Below, in pieces: positions 15,769 through 23,956 of a stretch of 64,000 bases of DNA. The position numbers were made by a program, and so were the translations under genes. The stretch is from DATKJS01 sp050015275 (GTDB taxonomy: Bacteria; Acidobacteriota; Aminicenantia; Aminicenantales; Saccharicenantaceae), in the NCBI GenBank assembly GCA_050015275.1, contig JBEKBS010000012.1:1-64000 (forward strand). Direction: 5' to 3'. Every line of letters begins with the position of its first letter. Within the stretch, counting starts at the first letter, position 1. Below the pieces are notes generated by a model. The model saw nothing but the letters and a program-made list of their open reading frames with translations. It made no database searches and was not told the DNA's origin.

Positions 15769-15884
15769 TTGACAAAGTAACAAATCCCCTCCATCATAAT
15801 CTTATAAGTCCTTCATTTGGTTTGAAGGCGGCCTGAAAAGGCTCCATTAGGTGCCCGTTCTGGGCATGGTTGGGTTAATCCCGA
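15769..15884 (+). promoter_or_regulatory. candidate promoter and structured leader of the terminase genes
   Basis: TTGACA (15769-15774) is followed by poor -10 candidates (CATCAT at 17 bases, CATAAT at 20 bases). Downstream are a perfect hairpin, TGCCC-GTTCT-GGGCA (15852-15866), and a smaller GGG-TTAAT-CCC stem. Because packaging sites commonly lie at or near small terminase genes, this leader could also hold a packaging site. That is inference. Confidence 0.4.
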
Positions 15885-15908
15885 GAACGTCGGCGAAGGA
15901 GTACTGCT

Positions 15909-16343
15909 ATGGATTCTAGACTGGCTGTCCGGTTCAAGAGGGGCGGTCGAAGGCCGCGGTCCCACGGGGGCTACTCATATCTTGCCACCGGGGCCTTAGC
16001 CGAGCATCGCACGAACATCCTCGGCTACTTGATGGCTGTCCGCCAAGGCCTAATCCAAGACCTCGGTCCCACTGAGAATGACCTCAGCACGGCCAAAATT
16101 GTGCTCATCGACAGGATTACCACGAAATTAGGTGTTATTCGCTGCGTAGAAGAGCATATACGCGAAAACTCGGTCATGGCGGGTAATGAGCTTGCCCCCT
16201 GCCTGAAAGCCTCGTATTTGGCCTATAACAACAGCCTGAGGCTTGATTTGCAGGCCCTGGGCCTCGAGAAGAAGGGGGAGGCTATCCTAACCCCCTATGA
16301 GATTGTAGAACGCGAGAAGAGGGCTGAGGAGGCAACAACATGA
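15909..16343 (+). CDS. probable small terminase subunit
   Basis: 144 residues with a basic N-terminus (RFKRGGRRPRSHGG) and a helical body (LAEHRTNILGYLMAVRQGL, then helices to the end). The gene directly precedes and overlaps the large terminase gene by four bases (ATGA), the classic terS-terL arrangement. Size and helical content fit P27-like small subunits, which bind the packaging site and recruit the motor. Sequence resemblance alone is weak, so the call rests mainly on context. GAAGGAG about eight bases upstream supports the start. Confidence 0.6.
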   Translation: MDSRLAVRFKRGGRRPRSHGGYSYLATGALAEHRTNILGYLMAVRQGLIQDLGPTENDLSTAKIVLIDRITTKLGVIRCVEEHIRENSVMAGNELAPCLKASYLAYNNSLRLDLQALGLEKKGEAILTPYEIVEREKRAEEATT

Positions 16344-18064
16344 ACATCATCGATATTATGGATGACCCGCGGTTCTTCAAGCCCCTGTTCAGGGACGAGC
16401 AGAGTTGGCGGGCTTGGAGAGTTTTCCTGAAAGCTCTGTTCGGGATTCCAATAACGGACAAATCAGAGAGAAAACTGTTCCGGAAGTGCACGGGGCTTAA
16501 GAAGCCCAAGAATGGGCCTTCCAGGGAAACCTATGTTATTGCTGGCCGCCGTTCAGGGAAAAGCTTTATCTCTTCTCTTATCGCGGTTTACCTAGCTGCC
16601 TTCAAAGACTGGTCCCCTTATCTTAATCCAGGGGAAAAGGGCTGGATATTCATTATCGCCACGGATAAGGACCAGGCAAAGATAATCATGAATTATATCT
16701 CGGGGATATTGAACTCAAATGCTGTATTCCGAAGATTGATTGGTCGGGAGCTCCAGTGGGAGATTGAGTTGAAGAACGGAATAGTAATTGCCGTGAAGAC
16801 CTGTAATTACCGCACAATCCGTGGATTTACGGTTCTAGCCGCTATCTGTGAGGAAATCGCATTTTGGAGGGACGAAAACAGTGCCAATCCCGCTCAGGAG
16901 GTCCTTGCTGCTCTAAGACCTGCTCTGGCGACGATTCCTGAAAGCATGCTGATAGGCATCTCGACGCCATATTCGCGGTCCGGAGTCCTTTGGGAACAAT
17001 TCAGGAACAATTTTGGGAAAGGAGATGCTCGTTCCCCGCTGATATGGAAAGCCCCTACTCGAGTTATGAATCCAACTATTGACGGCGAGATAATCGAAAA
17101 CGATTTGAGGGAAGATTATGCTCGTGCGAAGTCAGAATGGGACGCCGAGTGGAGAGAGGATATTGAAGGATTCCTCAGCCTTGAGGTCATAGAGGCGGCG
17201 GTCGTACCCGGACGCTTCGAGCTCTCGAGGCTCAAGGATACCGAATACTTCGGGTTTATCGACGCGTCGGCCGGCCGTCAGGATTCATTTACCCTGGCTA
17301 TTTGCCATAAGGAAAAGAGCGGCAATATCGTTCTCGACCTTATCCGTGAGGTACAGCCCCCCTTCCCGCCCCAGAGCGTTGTCGCCGAGTTTAGCGAGGA
17401 GCTGCAAGACTACGGGGTTTCCTATATCGAAGGCGACCGTTTTTCGGGTGAATGGGTTGTTTCGGAGTTTGCTAAGCATGGAATATCAATGAAGAATTCA
17501 GAGCTGACCACGAGCGAGATTTATCTGGAGTTCTTGCCCCTTATTATGAACAATTCTGTGGAACTTCTTGAAAACAGGAGGCTCATTGACCAGCTGAGGG
17601 GGTTGGAAAGAAGAACGAGGCCCGGTGGAAGGAGCCTTATCAGTCACGCCGCGTTTTCCGGAGCTCATGACGATTTGGCCGTCGCTGCAGCTGGAGCTTG
17701 CGTTCTTGCTTCCAAGTCCGACACGGACTTCTTCCTCTTGCAGGAGTACGCCCTTGCTCGAGCCAATGACCCGCCTGGCAATATTTCGATGGAAGAAGAC
17801 CTTGAATGCCGTTCACGGACATGGTTGTTGACAGGGACCCTGCCTCCTCCTATCGACGAGAGGGTTGGGAGAAGGCAAAACCTCCACCAAGAAGCGGAAA
17901 CTCTCACTGGCAAAAATGCAGCACCCGTTGACCATGAGGAATTAGAGACAACGAAGTCTGCTTTAATAACGAGGTGGAATACAGGAACCGAAGCGACGAG
18001 TGAAACAAAGCAGCCTGGATTCGGGACAAAAAAAACAGTAGCCTGCATAAAAACCGTCAAGTAA
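16340..18064 (+). CDS. phage-type large terminase subunit
   Basis: 574 residues. The N-terminal packaging ATPase has Walker A GRRSGKS (69-75) and Walker B VLAAICEE (165-172). The C-terminal RNase H-like nuclease has FGFIDAS (304-310, Asp308), IEGDRF (Asp366) and an AHDDLAVA segment near 452-459. The last 100 residues look disordered and polar. It would cut and pump DNA into a capsid. It is not followed by portal, capsid or protease genes, so capsids would have to come from another phage, or the module is a relic. No key residue appears lost. Confidence 0.9.
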   Translation: MNIIDIMDDPRFFKPLFRDEQSWRAWRVFLKALFGIPITDKSERKLFRKCTGLKKPKNGPSRETYVIAGRRSGKSFISSLIAVYLAAFKDWSPYLNPGEKGWIFIIATDKDQAKIIMNYISGILNSNAVFRRLIGRELQWEIELKNGIVIAVKTCNYRTIRGFTVLAAICEEIAFWRDENSANPAQEVLAALRPALATIPESMLIGISTPYSRSGVLWEQFRNNFGKGDARSPLIWKAPTRVMNPTIDGEIIENDLREDYARAKSEWDAEWREDIEGFLSLEVIEAAVVPGRFELSRLKDTEYFGFIDASAGRQDSFTLAICHKEKSGNIVLDLIREVQPPFPPQSVVAEFSEELQDYGVSYIEGDRFSGEWVVSEFAKHGISMKNSELTTSEIYLEFLPLIMNNSVELLENRRLIDQLRGLERRTRPGGRSLISHAAFSGAHDDLAVAAAGACVLASKSDTDFFLLQEYALARANDPPGNISMEEDLECRSRTWLLTGTLPPPIDERVGRRQNLHQEAETLTGKNAAPVDHEELETTKSALITRWNTGTEATSETKQPGFGTKKTVACIKTVK

Positions 18065-18191
18065 ACAGAAAATCGCCTGTCCGGCTCAGGTTGAAATAGT
18101 AGCCGGCCATTATCCATTGCCTTCCCTCTGACATGGTCTTCTAAGACTTGGGATTCATGATGGCTCATTATCAATCCGCAAAAAAACGGGC

Positions 18192-18287
18192 CTAGACAAC
18201 GAACGCTAGACAAGCAGGCGGGCCTACGAAAAAAATGTAAAAGTATCGGACGAACCTCTTGACAATATGACAAGACCCGAGTCCAAT
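18192..18287 (+). promoter_or_regulatory. promoter and direct-repeat operators before the XRE regulator
   Basis: TTGACA (18259-18264), a 17-base spacer and TCCAAT (18282-18287) form a good promoter. Two copies of CTAGACAA (18192-18199 and 18206-18213) lie 14 bases apart, centre to centre, upstream. They are candidate binding sites for the adjacent regulator. The rest of 18065-18298 shows nothing else clear. Confidence 0.5.
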
Positions 18288-18298
18288 GTGACCAGGAT

Positions 18299-18523
18299 AT
18301 GACTGGGATGTTACACGAAGACACCTTGCACCTTAGGGAGTTTAGGACCCTGCTGAACTACAGCCAAGAGGAGCTGGCCAAGATGTTGCATTGCCACCGC
18401 CAGACTCTGATGCGTTGGGAGCTTGGTTATAGGAAGCCCCGTCCGAGATTCCGCAGAGCCATCTTGAGGCTGATGCTTGGGTTGGAAAAAAAGGCCAACC
18501 GTAAATATCTTGGAACCCTCTAA
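18299..18523 (+). CDS. small XRE/Cro-type HTH regulator
   Basis: 74 residues. A canonical XRE helix-turn-helix occupies about 15-55: LREFRTLLNYSQEELAKML then HRQTLMRWELGYRKP, with the usual Q..LA...G-type turn and W-E-GxRxP end. It is of the size of phage Cro or excisionase-region regulators and lies between the terminase and replication genes. ATG codons at 18299 and 18308 are both possible; neither has a strong ribosome-binding site. It is the likely switch controlling the element. Confidence 0.75.
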   Translation: MTGMLHEDTLHLREFRTLLNYSQEELAKMLHCHRQTLMRWELGYRKPRPRFRRAILRLMLGLEKKANRKYLGTL

Positions 18524-18635
18524 AGGGTTGGTATTCACCCGCATAGCGGGCCGTTAAATAGTCCACGGACATCGTGGGCTGGTGGCTTCAGGCCGAAGGA
18601 CTTGCGGCCGGTGATGCCCGCTGAGCGAGGTAAAT

Positions 18636-20513
18636 ATGTCAACCCCGTCCAACCTACTCCCAGCCATTTGGCATGAGTCCCCCATTTTCCAGCTTGAGCA
18701 AATCGTGAAAGCACTACCGCCGAATATAGGTGAGATAGCTATGGTCTACTGGAAAAAACATGGCCTCTCCGTTATTCCCGTTGGGAAGGATAAGACGCCT
18801 TTCGGAGGGCTTTTGTGGAAGCCATACCAGTCGCGATTACCGCTCGAAGGAGAAGTTCACGCTTGGTGGGCAGAGAGACCCCAGCCTAACGTAGCCATAA
18901 TAACAGGCAGCATCAGCGACCTAACTGTCATTGATTGTGATTCCCCCGAAGCAGTTACGAAAATCGAGTCCTTCTTGCCAAAAACACTTCAGGTGCCAAC
19001 CGTGATTACACCCAGGGGAGGGCGGCACTTCTATTTCAGGTGCTGTTCGGAACTCCGGTCTAAAAGCGGTGTCCATGACGGCATTGATATTAAGTCTGAA
19101 GGTGGTTACATTCTCTGTCCCCCATCGAAAACTGAGAAGGGGGATTATGTGTGGAGTGCATCTAAGGGTATCGATAGCATCTCCGGCCGTCCGCCAATAC
19201 CGTTCCCGCTACTCGAGTTCTTGAAGGGGGCAAGTGGCGTTGCACTAGGACAGCTGTCGGCTTTCCCGCCTCTTTCTCAGGGCCGCCGTGATATTGACCT
19301 TTTCAATATAGCGATTCAGCTGTTCAGGCAAGATATTCCCGAGGATGCAGTCGTCTGGACAATCCTCGAACTTGCAAAAAAATGTGAGCCGCCGTTCCCT
19401 GAGAAAGAAGCTCTAGCCAAAATCAAGAGTGCGAAGAAATATTTCCAAGACCCCAACCCTGCAGCAAAGGAAGTGAGATTCATCCGACGTAAGTTCGTCG
19501 ATATAGAAGATACCCCGATTGTCTGGGCCTGGAAGGGCATTATCCCGATGAAGATGGTCACCGCTATCACAGGCGACCCCGGAGTCGGCAAAACATTTGT
19601 CTTGGCTGATATCGCTGCCAGGATTTCACAAGGAACCCCCTTCCCTCCTTATCAACCTGGAGGCTCGCCAGTCAAAGGCAACGTTATATACATCAGCTCA
19701 GAAGGCGTCCCCGAATCGATTCTTAAACCCCGGATGAGGGCCGCCGGGGCGGACATTAACAGGATTGATATTATCGAAGGCGTATATCTCAAGGACGGCG
19801 AGTTCTCGGTGCTCGACATACAGAAGCATTTGCCCCAGCTGGAGAAGGAGTGCTCCAAAGATTCGGACCTTCGTCTGGTTGAAATCGACCCCATCGCATC
19901 GTTTTTACCGCCTACAATTGATGAGCGTTCATCAAGCCACGTGCGACAAGCGATGGACCTTCTCTCGAACTTTGCAGACAAGACCGGAGTGGCTGTTGTC
20001 GTTGCCATGCATTTCAATAAGGATTTATCTCAGAAGACGGTCAATAGAACCTCGGGGTCAGTCCAGTTTATGGCAGCCGTCAAATCCTCATGGTCTGTAG
20101 TCCATAAGAAAGGCGACCTGGCCAACCGTCGATTCCTAGTTCCGCAGAAATCAAACCTCGTCCGTACGGAGAAGAGCCTGCCGTTTACTATCGAATCATA
20201 TACGTATCAGGTCGCCAGGGGCGATATGGACACCGCCAAAATCGTTTTTGAGGCCCCGGTTCAAATCGATGTCGAGGCAGTCGTCAGCCCACAGGCCCAG
20301 CCTCCCATGAGCATGACGGCAAAGGCTAGGGAATTCCTACGAGGACAGCTTAGCGACAGTCGAAAGGGGGCAAGAGAGCTCTGTGACCAGGCCGAGGAAC
20401 GGGGTATCAATAAGAACGCGTTATGGAAGGCCAAGAGAGACCTGAGTATTGTGGATGAGCGTTCAGGCTTCCAGAGCAAATCATACTGGCGAATGCCGGA
20501 TAAGGAAGAGTGA
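18636..20513 (+). CDS. primase-polymerase / AAA+ ATPase replication protein
   Basis: 625 residues. The N-terminal AEP-type primase-polymerase domain (about 35-200) has VIDCD (98-102, two acidic ligands), PRGGRHFYF with His131, and GIDIKSEGGYILCPPS. A RepA/AAA_25-like ATPase follows with Walker A GDPGVGKT (313-320), a VEIDPI Walker B-like strand and a sensor region near VVVAMHFNK. The C-terminus is a winged-helix-like tail (KGARELCDQAEERGINKNAL). Such proteins initiate and prime replication of satellites, plasmids and prophages. The 112-base gap upstream contains GC-rich dyads that could be a leader or origin part. Confidence 0.88.
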   Translation: MSTPSNLLPAIWHESPIFQLEQIVKALPPNIGEIAMVYWKKHGLSVIPVGKDKTPFGGLLWKPYQSRLPLEGEVHAWWAERPQPNVAIITGSISDLTVIDCDSPEAVTKIESFLPKTLQVPTVITPRGGRHFYFRCCSELRSKSGVHDGIDIKSEGGYILCPPSKTEKGDYVWSASKGIDSISGRPPIPFPLLEFLKGASGVALGQLSAFPPLSQGRRDIDLFNIAIQLFRQDIPEDAVVWTILELAKKCEPPFPEKEALAKIKSAKKYFQDPNPAAKEVRFIRRKFVDIEDTPIVWAWKGIIPMKMVTAITGDPGVGKTFVLADIAARISQGTPFPPYQPGGSPVKGNVIYISSEGVPESILKPRMRAAGADINRIDIIEGVYLKDGEFSVLDIQKHLPQLEKECSKDSDLRLVEIDPIASFLPPTIDERSSSHVRQAMDLLSNFADKTGVAVVVAMHFNKDLSQKTVNRTSGSVQFMAAVKSSWSVVHKKGDLANRRFLVPQKSNLVRTEKSLPFTIESYTYQVARGDMDTAKIVFEAPVQIDVEAVVSPQAQPPMSMTAKAREFLRGQLSDSRKGARELCDQAEERGINKNALWKAKRDLSIVDERSGFQSKSYWRMPDKEE

Positions 20514-20542
20514 TTTCAGCATGGGCAGTACTCCCCCAAATA

Positions 20543-20602
20543 CTAATCAATGATAAACAATGCCAAGCAATACAGATGTTTGCATTGATTGACATTGATT
20601 AG
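20543..20602. repeat. short inverted and direct repeats before the integrase (arm sites or origin)
   Basis: CTAATCAATG (20543-20552) is the exact reverse complement of CATTGATTAG (20593-20602). A further direct copy, CATTGATT, lies at 20583-20590. The array sits in the gap between the replication protein and the integrase. It fits integrase/excisionase arm sites or replication iterons. Confidence 0.55.
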
Positions 20603-20714
20603 GAAATAGGGGATAGGGGCTACTCCCTAAACTGTCCGCCTTCGCAAAATCAGTTCTGAATACGGACGCTTGGATTGCACGATGTTGTATAATTATGGCC
20701 GAAAGGAGGAAGCA

Positions 20715-21836
20715 TTGGCGACTTCAAAGAGTCGCCGACGTTTTTCAAATGGGTGTACGTTTCAAAGGCGACCAGGTGGCCACTTCACAATCGACTTCCG
20801 AGGCCCTTCGGGGCAACGAATCCAGAGAGTCATTAAGTGGGCGACCAACTGGCAAGAAGCTCAGGAGGCATTGAGGAAGGCGGTCCTTGAGGCCCACCTG
20901 GGCAGAGACGGTGGCAACGGCAGGAAGGTCAAGTTCGAAGAGCTGGCGAAGATGTACCTTAGGGACTGGGCGGCGACCAACAAGCGGAGCTGGCGGACTG
21001 ATGCCAGCTATCTCAAGGGATTGAAAAAGTTCTTCAAGAACCGAAACGCTGATACGATCACGCCTCAGGACATCGAACAGTACAAGACCAAGAGAAGGGC
21101 GGAACGGGTGAAGCTGACAACCGTCAACAGATGCCTCCAGATTCTCTCCAAGCTGTTCAACTGCGGTATGTCCTGGGGGTATCTCCGGGTCAATCCCTGC
21201 AAGGGTGTCAAGAAGTATCCGGAACAACCTTTCAGGAGAACACGGGTCATGAGCAGGGAGGAAGAAGCCCACTTGATGGAAGCAGTCGGACCTGGGTACT
21301 TGAGGTCTATGATTCTGGTACTCCTCAATACGGGACTCCGCAGGAAAGAACTTTTTCAGCTCACATGGGACGCCGTAGACATAGAGCGACGGCAATTGTA
21401 CATCAAGGAGACCAAGACCTTCCGGAGTCGGCATGTCCCGATGAACGAGCTAGTAGTCCAGGAACTACAGAATCTTTATCGGTCCCGGAAGGATGACGGT
21501 CTCGTTTTCAAGAACCCGGATACGGGAAAGGCTTTTGTTGACATCCGCCGTGCATTCTACGGAGCTTGTCGCCGTGCCAAGATTGGAGGTCTATTGCTCT
21601 TGGACCTCCGCAGGACGTTCGCCACACGGTTGCTGGAGAGGGGAGCCGACATCATTACTGTTCAACAGCTACTGGGGCACACGTCTGTATCTACGACGAT
21701 GATATATACGATGTCCGACCCTATGAGAAAGCTCGAAGCGGTGGAACTCTTGGTAGGAAAAAACGCCCCTAGCGGTGACCGTTTGGTGACATCCTCGAGA
21801 GCGTTGCTGGTTAACAATGTGTTTTCAGTCAACTAG
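20715..21836 (+). CDS. int: tyrosine-type site-specific integrase
   Basis: 373 residues from TTG 20715. That start is chosen because AAGGAGG ends five bases before it; the upstream frame to 20670 overlaps a TATAAT (20688-20693). The layout is an N-terminal arm-binding beta domain (RFSNGCTFQRRPGGHF), a SAM-like core-binding domain (about 70-165) and a catalytic domain. Catalytic residues are Arg209 (NTGLRRKEL), Lys234, Arg299 (LDLRRTFAT), His322 (LLGHTSVSTT) and Tyr331 (MIYTMSDP). The usual HxLRH box reads LDLRR here, so the first His is Leu296 and the second is Arg. The gene ends 6 bases before the tRNA-fMet fragment, as expected for an element integrated in that tRNA gene. Confidence 0.92.
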   Translation: MATSKSRRRFSNGCTFQRRPGGHFTIDFRGPSGQRIQRVIKWATNWQEAQEALRKAVLEAHLGRDGGNGRKVKFEELAKMYLRDWAATNKRSWRTDASYLKGLKKFFKNRNADTITPQDIEQYKTKRRAERVKLTTVNRCLQILSKLFNCGMSWGYLRVNPCKGVKKYPEQPFRRTRVMSREEEAHLMEAVGPGYLRSMILVLLNTGLRRKELFQLTWDAVDIERRQLYIKETKTFRSRHVPMNELVVQELQNLYRSRKDDGLVFKNPDTGKAFVDIRRAFYGACRRAKIGGLLLLDLRRTFATRLLERGADIITVQQLLGHTSVSTTMIYTMSDPMRKLEAVELLVGKNAPSGDRLVTSSRALLVNNVFSVN

Positions 21837-21842
21837 CCGACC

Positions 21843-21898
21843 AGCTCGTCGGGCTCATAACCCGGAGGTCGCTGGTTCAAATCCAGCCCCCGCTACCA
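21843..21898 (+). other. right attachment site: 3' fragment of initiator tRNA-fMet
   Basis: The 56 bases match the 3' part of tRNA-fMet: AGCTC of the D arm, an anticodon arm with three G:C pairs and loop CTCATAA (anticodon CAT at 21856-21858), variable loop, a T arm with GGTTCAAAT, the acceptor half CCCCGCT and the encoded ACCA. The three consecutive G:C pairs are the initiator hallmark. Upstream bases do not pair with the acceptor half and are the integrase 3' end, so no complete tRNA is present. A T-run follows (21899-21905). Confidence 0.85.
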
Positions 21899-22025
21899 TT
21901 TTTTTACCCTTATTTTCCCTGTCTCCAGCAAGTTTGGATCCGGCCCTAGAGGGGGTGAGTCCGCAGTCCGCCGTTACGTAAAGACGCCCCTCCGCTAGAG
22001 TGCCCGCCGCCCAGCCCTGTCCCCT

Positions 22026-22328
22026 CTATCCCACGACGTCCTTCAAACCGCTCGACGCCGTGTAGAGCGCGCCCACGCCGGACAGATGATAAGCGACCCG
22101 GAGGGCTTCCGCGATCTCCTCTTTTGTGGCGCCCTCTTTCATCGCCGCCAGGGCCAGGGCTTTCACGCCCTGATCCGCGCCGTGGGCCGCGTCAAAGGCC
22201 ATCGCCATGAGCAGCTTGACCTTCTTCGGGAGGGCGCCGGAGCCATAGATGAGCTCGTCCATGTCCTTCAGGTGACCCATGATCTTCGGATCGATCTTCT
22301 GGAGCGCCGCCAGCGGATGTTCTGCCAT
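22026..22328 (-). CDS. carboxymuconolactone decarboxylase-like (AhpD-fold) protein
   Basis: 100 residues with the CMD helical core: MAMAFDAAHGADQGVKALALAAMKEGATKEEIAEALRVAY is the usual segment, read in two parts around residues 40-80. AhpD-type enzymes carry a CxxC redox pair at the position where this protein has HGADQGV, so it lacks peroxidase cysteines and is more like decarboxylase-type or uncharacterised members. The start is supported by AAGGAGG six bases before ATG. It is the first chromosomal gene right of the island, convergent with the integrase. Confidence 0.85.
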   Translation of the reverse strand: MAEHPLAALQKIDPKIMGHLKDMDELIYGSGALPKKVKLLMAMAFDAAHGADQGVKALALAAMKEGATKEEIAEALRVAYHLSGVGALYTASSGLKDVVG

Positions 22329-22563
22329 TTTAAACCTCCTTGGGAATCTGAATGAATGATATCACTTCAGGTCAGATCTGATGACTCGATCGGGCCGAAT
22401 TCTCGACTCCGGCCACCAGTCTAAAGTAGCTTTTCCGGAGCGTCATGACAAGCCTTTTCTTCAGGCCACGGCATCCACGTCCTTCGTCCGGACGGGAGCG
22501 TCCGGGGTTGAATGTCGCCGGGATATCTGTTATACATTTCTCTAAGTCATTCGAGGAGGCGAG

Positions 22564-23949
22564 ATGTTCAAAGAGACGACTTATCTCCAGAGGCGAAAGC
22601 TGCTCAAAAAGCAGGTCCCGTCCGGGCTTCTCCTTTTCTTCGGCAACGAGGAGAGCCCGATGAATTACCAGGACAACGCCTATCATTTCCGGCAGGACAG
22701 CACCTTTCTTTATTTCTTCGGCCTGGATTCGCCCGGCCTTGCGGCGATCGTCGACGTCGACGAAAACGTGGACTTGCTTTTCGGCGACGACATCGGCCTT
22801 GAGGACATCATTTGGATGGGCGAGCTGCCCAAGCTCAAGGACCGGGCGTCCCAGGTCGGGGTCCGGCATTGCGCCCCGAAGAAGGCCTTTGGAGAATACG
22901 TGGCCAAGGCCGTGGCCGCGGGGAGGAAGGTCCGCTTCCTGCCGCCGTACAGGTCCGACACCGCCGTCGCGATCTCGACCCTCCTCGGGCTCCCTCTCGG
23001 GGAGGTGAAGGCCGAGGCCTGCGGGGACTTCATCAAGGCTGTCGTCGACCAACGGCTGATCAAATCGAAGGAAGAGGTCAGGGAGATCGAGAGCGCGATA
23101 GAGGTCTCGGCGGAGATGTATCGCGCGGCGATGAAGCTGGCCAGACCCGGCCGCTTCGAACGGGAGGTCGTCGGCGCCATGGAAGGGATCGTCAACGCCC
23201 TCGGCTGCAAGATGGCGTTCCCGCCGATCGTGACCATCAACGGCCAGACCCTTCACATGCACAGCCACGCCAACGAGCTCCGGAAGGGCCGGATGCTGGT
23301 CATGGACGCAGGCGCGGAATCCTGGCTCCATTATGCGTCCGACATCACCCGGACCGTCCCCGTCGGCGGGAAGTTCAACCAGAGGCAGAAGGATATCTAC
23401 GAGATCGTCCTCGAGGGTCAGGAAACGGCCATCCGCTCGATCAAGCCCGGCGTCATGTATAAGGAAATCCATCTGAAGACGGCCCGGACCATGGCCTCCG
23501 GCCTGAAGGACCTCGGCCTGATGAAAGGGAGCGTCGACGACGCCGTCGCCCAGGGCGCCCACGCCATGTTTTTCCCCCACGGCCTCGGGCACAACATGGG
23601 CCTCGACGTCCACGACATGGAGGACCTGGGCGAGAACCATGTCGGATATGACAAGACCGTGCAGCGCAGCAGCCAGTTCGGCCTGGCCTACCTGAGGATG
23701 GCCCGGGAGCTCCGGCCGGGTCACGTCCTGACCGTCGAGCCCGGTCTCTATTTCATCCCCGCCCTCGTGACCCTTTGGAAGAAGGAAAAGAAGCATAGGG
23801 ACTTCATCGTCTACGACAAGGCGGAAACGTTCTTGGATTTCGGCGGGGTTCGGATCGAGGATAATGTCCTCGTCACGGAGAAAGGCCGCCGGGTCCTGGG
23901 GACGCCCATCCCCAAGACGGTGGCCGAGATCGAGAAAGCCTGCCGGTAG
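22564..23949 (+). CDS. M24 family Xaa-Pro aminopeptidase
   Basis: 461 residues. An N-terminal creatinase-like domain (about 1-165) precedes a pita-bread catalytic domain. The metal ligands are in place: VMDAGAES (Asp), SDITRTVP (Asp), PHGLGHNMGLDVHD (His), VEPG (Glu) and GVRIEDNVLV (Glu). It removes N-terminal residues next to proline and is probably cytosolic, since there is no signal peptide. GAGGAGG seven bases upstream fixes the start. It begins a same-strand group with the nitrilase-family gene (7-base gap) and a NusG paralogue. Confidence 0.92.
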   Translation: MFKETTYLQRRKLLKKQVPSGLLLFFGNEESPMNYQDNAYHFRQDSTFLYFFGLDSPGLAAIVDVDENVDLLFGDDIGLEDIIWMGELPKLKDRASQVGVRHCAPKKAFGEYVAKAVAAGRKVRFLPPYRSDTAVAISTLLGLPLGEVKAEACGDFIKAVVDQRLIKSKEEVREIESAIEVSAEMYRAAMKLARPGRFEREVVGAMEGIVNALGCKMAFPPIVTINGQTLHMHSHANELRKGRMLVMDAGAESWLHYASDITRTVPVGGKFNQRQKDIYEIVLEGQETAIRSIKPGVMYKEIHLKTARTMASGLKDLGLMKGSVDDAVAQGAHAMFFPHGLGHNMGLDVHDMEDLGENHVGYDKTVQRSSQFGLAYLRMARELRPGHVLTVEPGLYFIPALVTLWKKEKKHRDFIVYDKAETFLDFGGVRIEDNVLVTEKGRRVLGTPIPKTVAEIEKACR

Positions 23950-23956
23950 TAAACGG

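Larger units (their letters stand above)
1..21898. mobile_element. integrated genomic island / phage-satellite-like element (right part)
   Basis: Seen: a tyrosine integrase (20715-21836) ends 6 bases before a 56-base 3' fragment of tRNA-fMet, which is followed by dense chromosomal genes of different style. To the left lie a primase-AAA+ protein, an XRE-type regulator, terminase genes and many defence genes. Since the tRNA fragment points rightwards, the element must lie to its left, and the intact tRNA-fMet should be beyond the left edge of the window. A second, degenerate tRNA-Leu remnant at 1627-1688 with the same orientation suggests a nested or mosaic structure. The island is visibly less GC-rich than the right part, most strongly in the reverse transcriptase gene. 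The left boundary is unknown. Confidence 0.8.

Noticed and set aside
21800..21898. Complete tRNA-Met gene
   Set aside because: The 5' half is replaced by the integrase 3' end; only about 56 bases match.
1..21898. Complete prophage
   Set aside because: No portal, capsid, tail, holin or endolysin gene is visible; only integration, replication, regulation and terminase genes.
22372..23796. 474-codon open frame on the minus strand
   Set aside because: Shadow of the M24 peptidase, which has all catalytic motifs and a ribosome-binding site.
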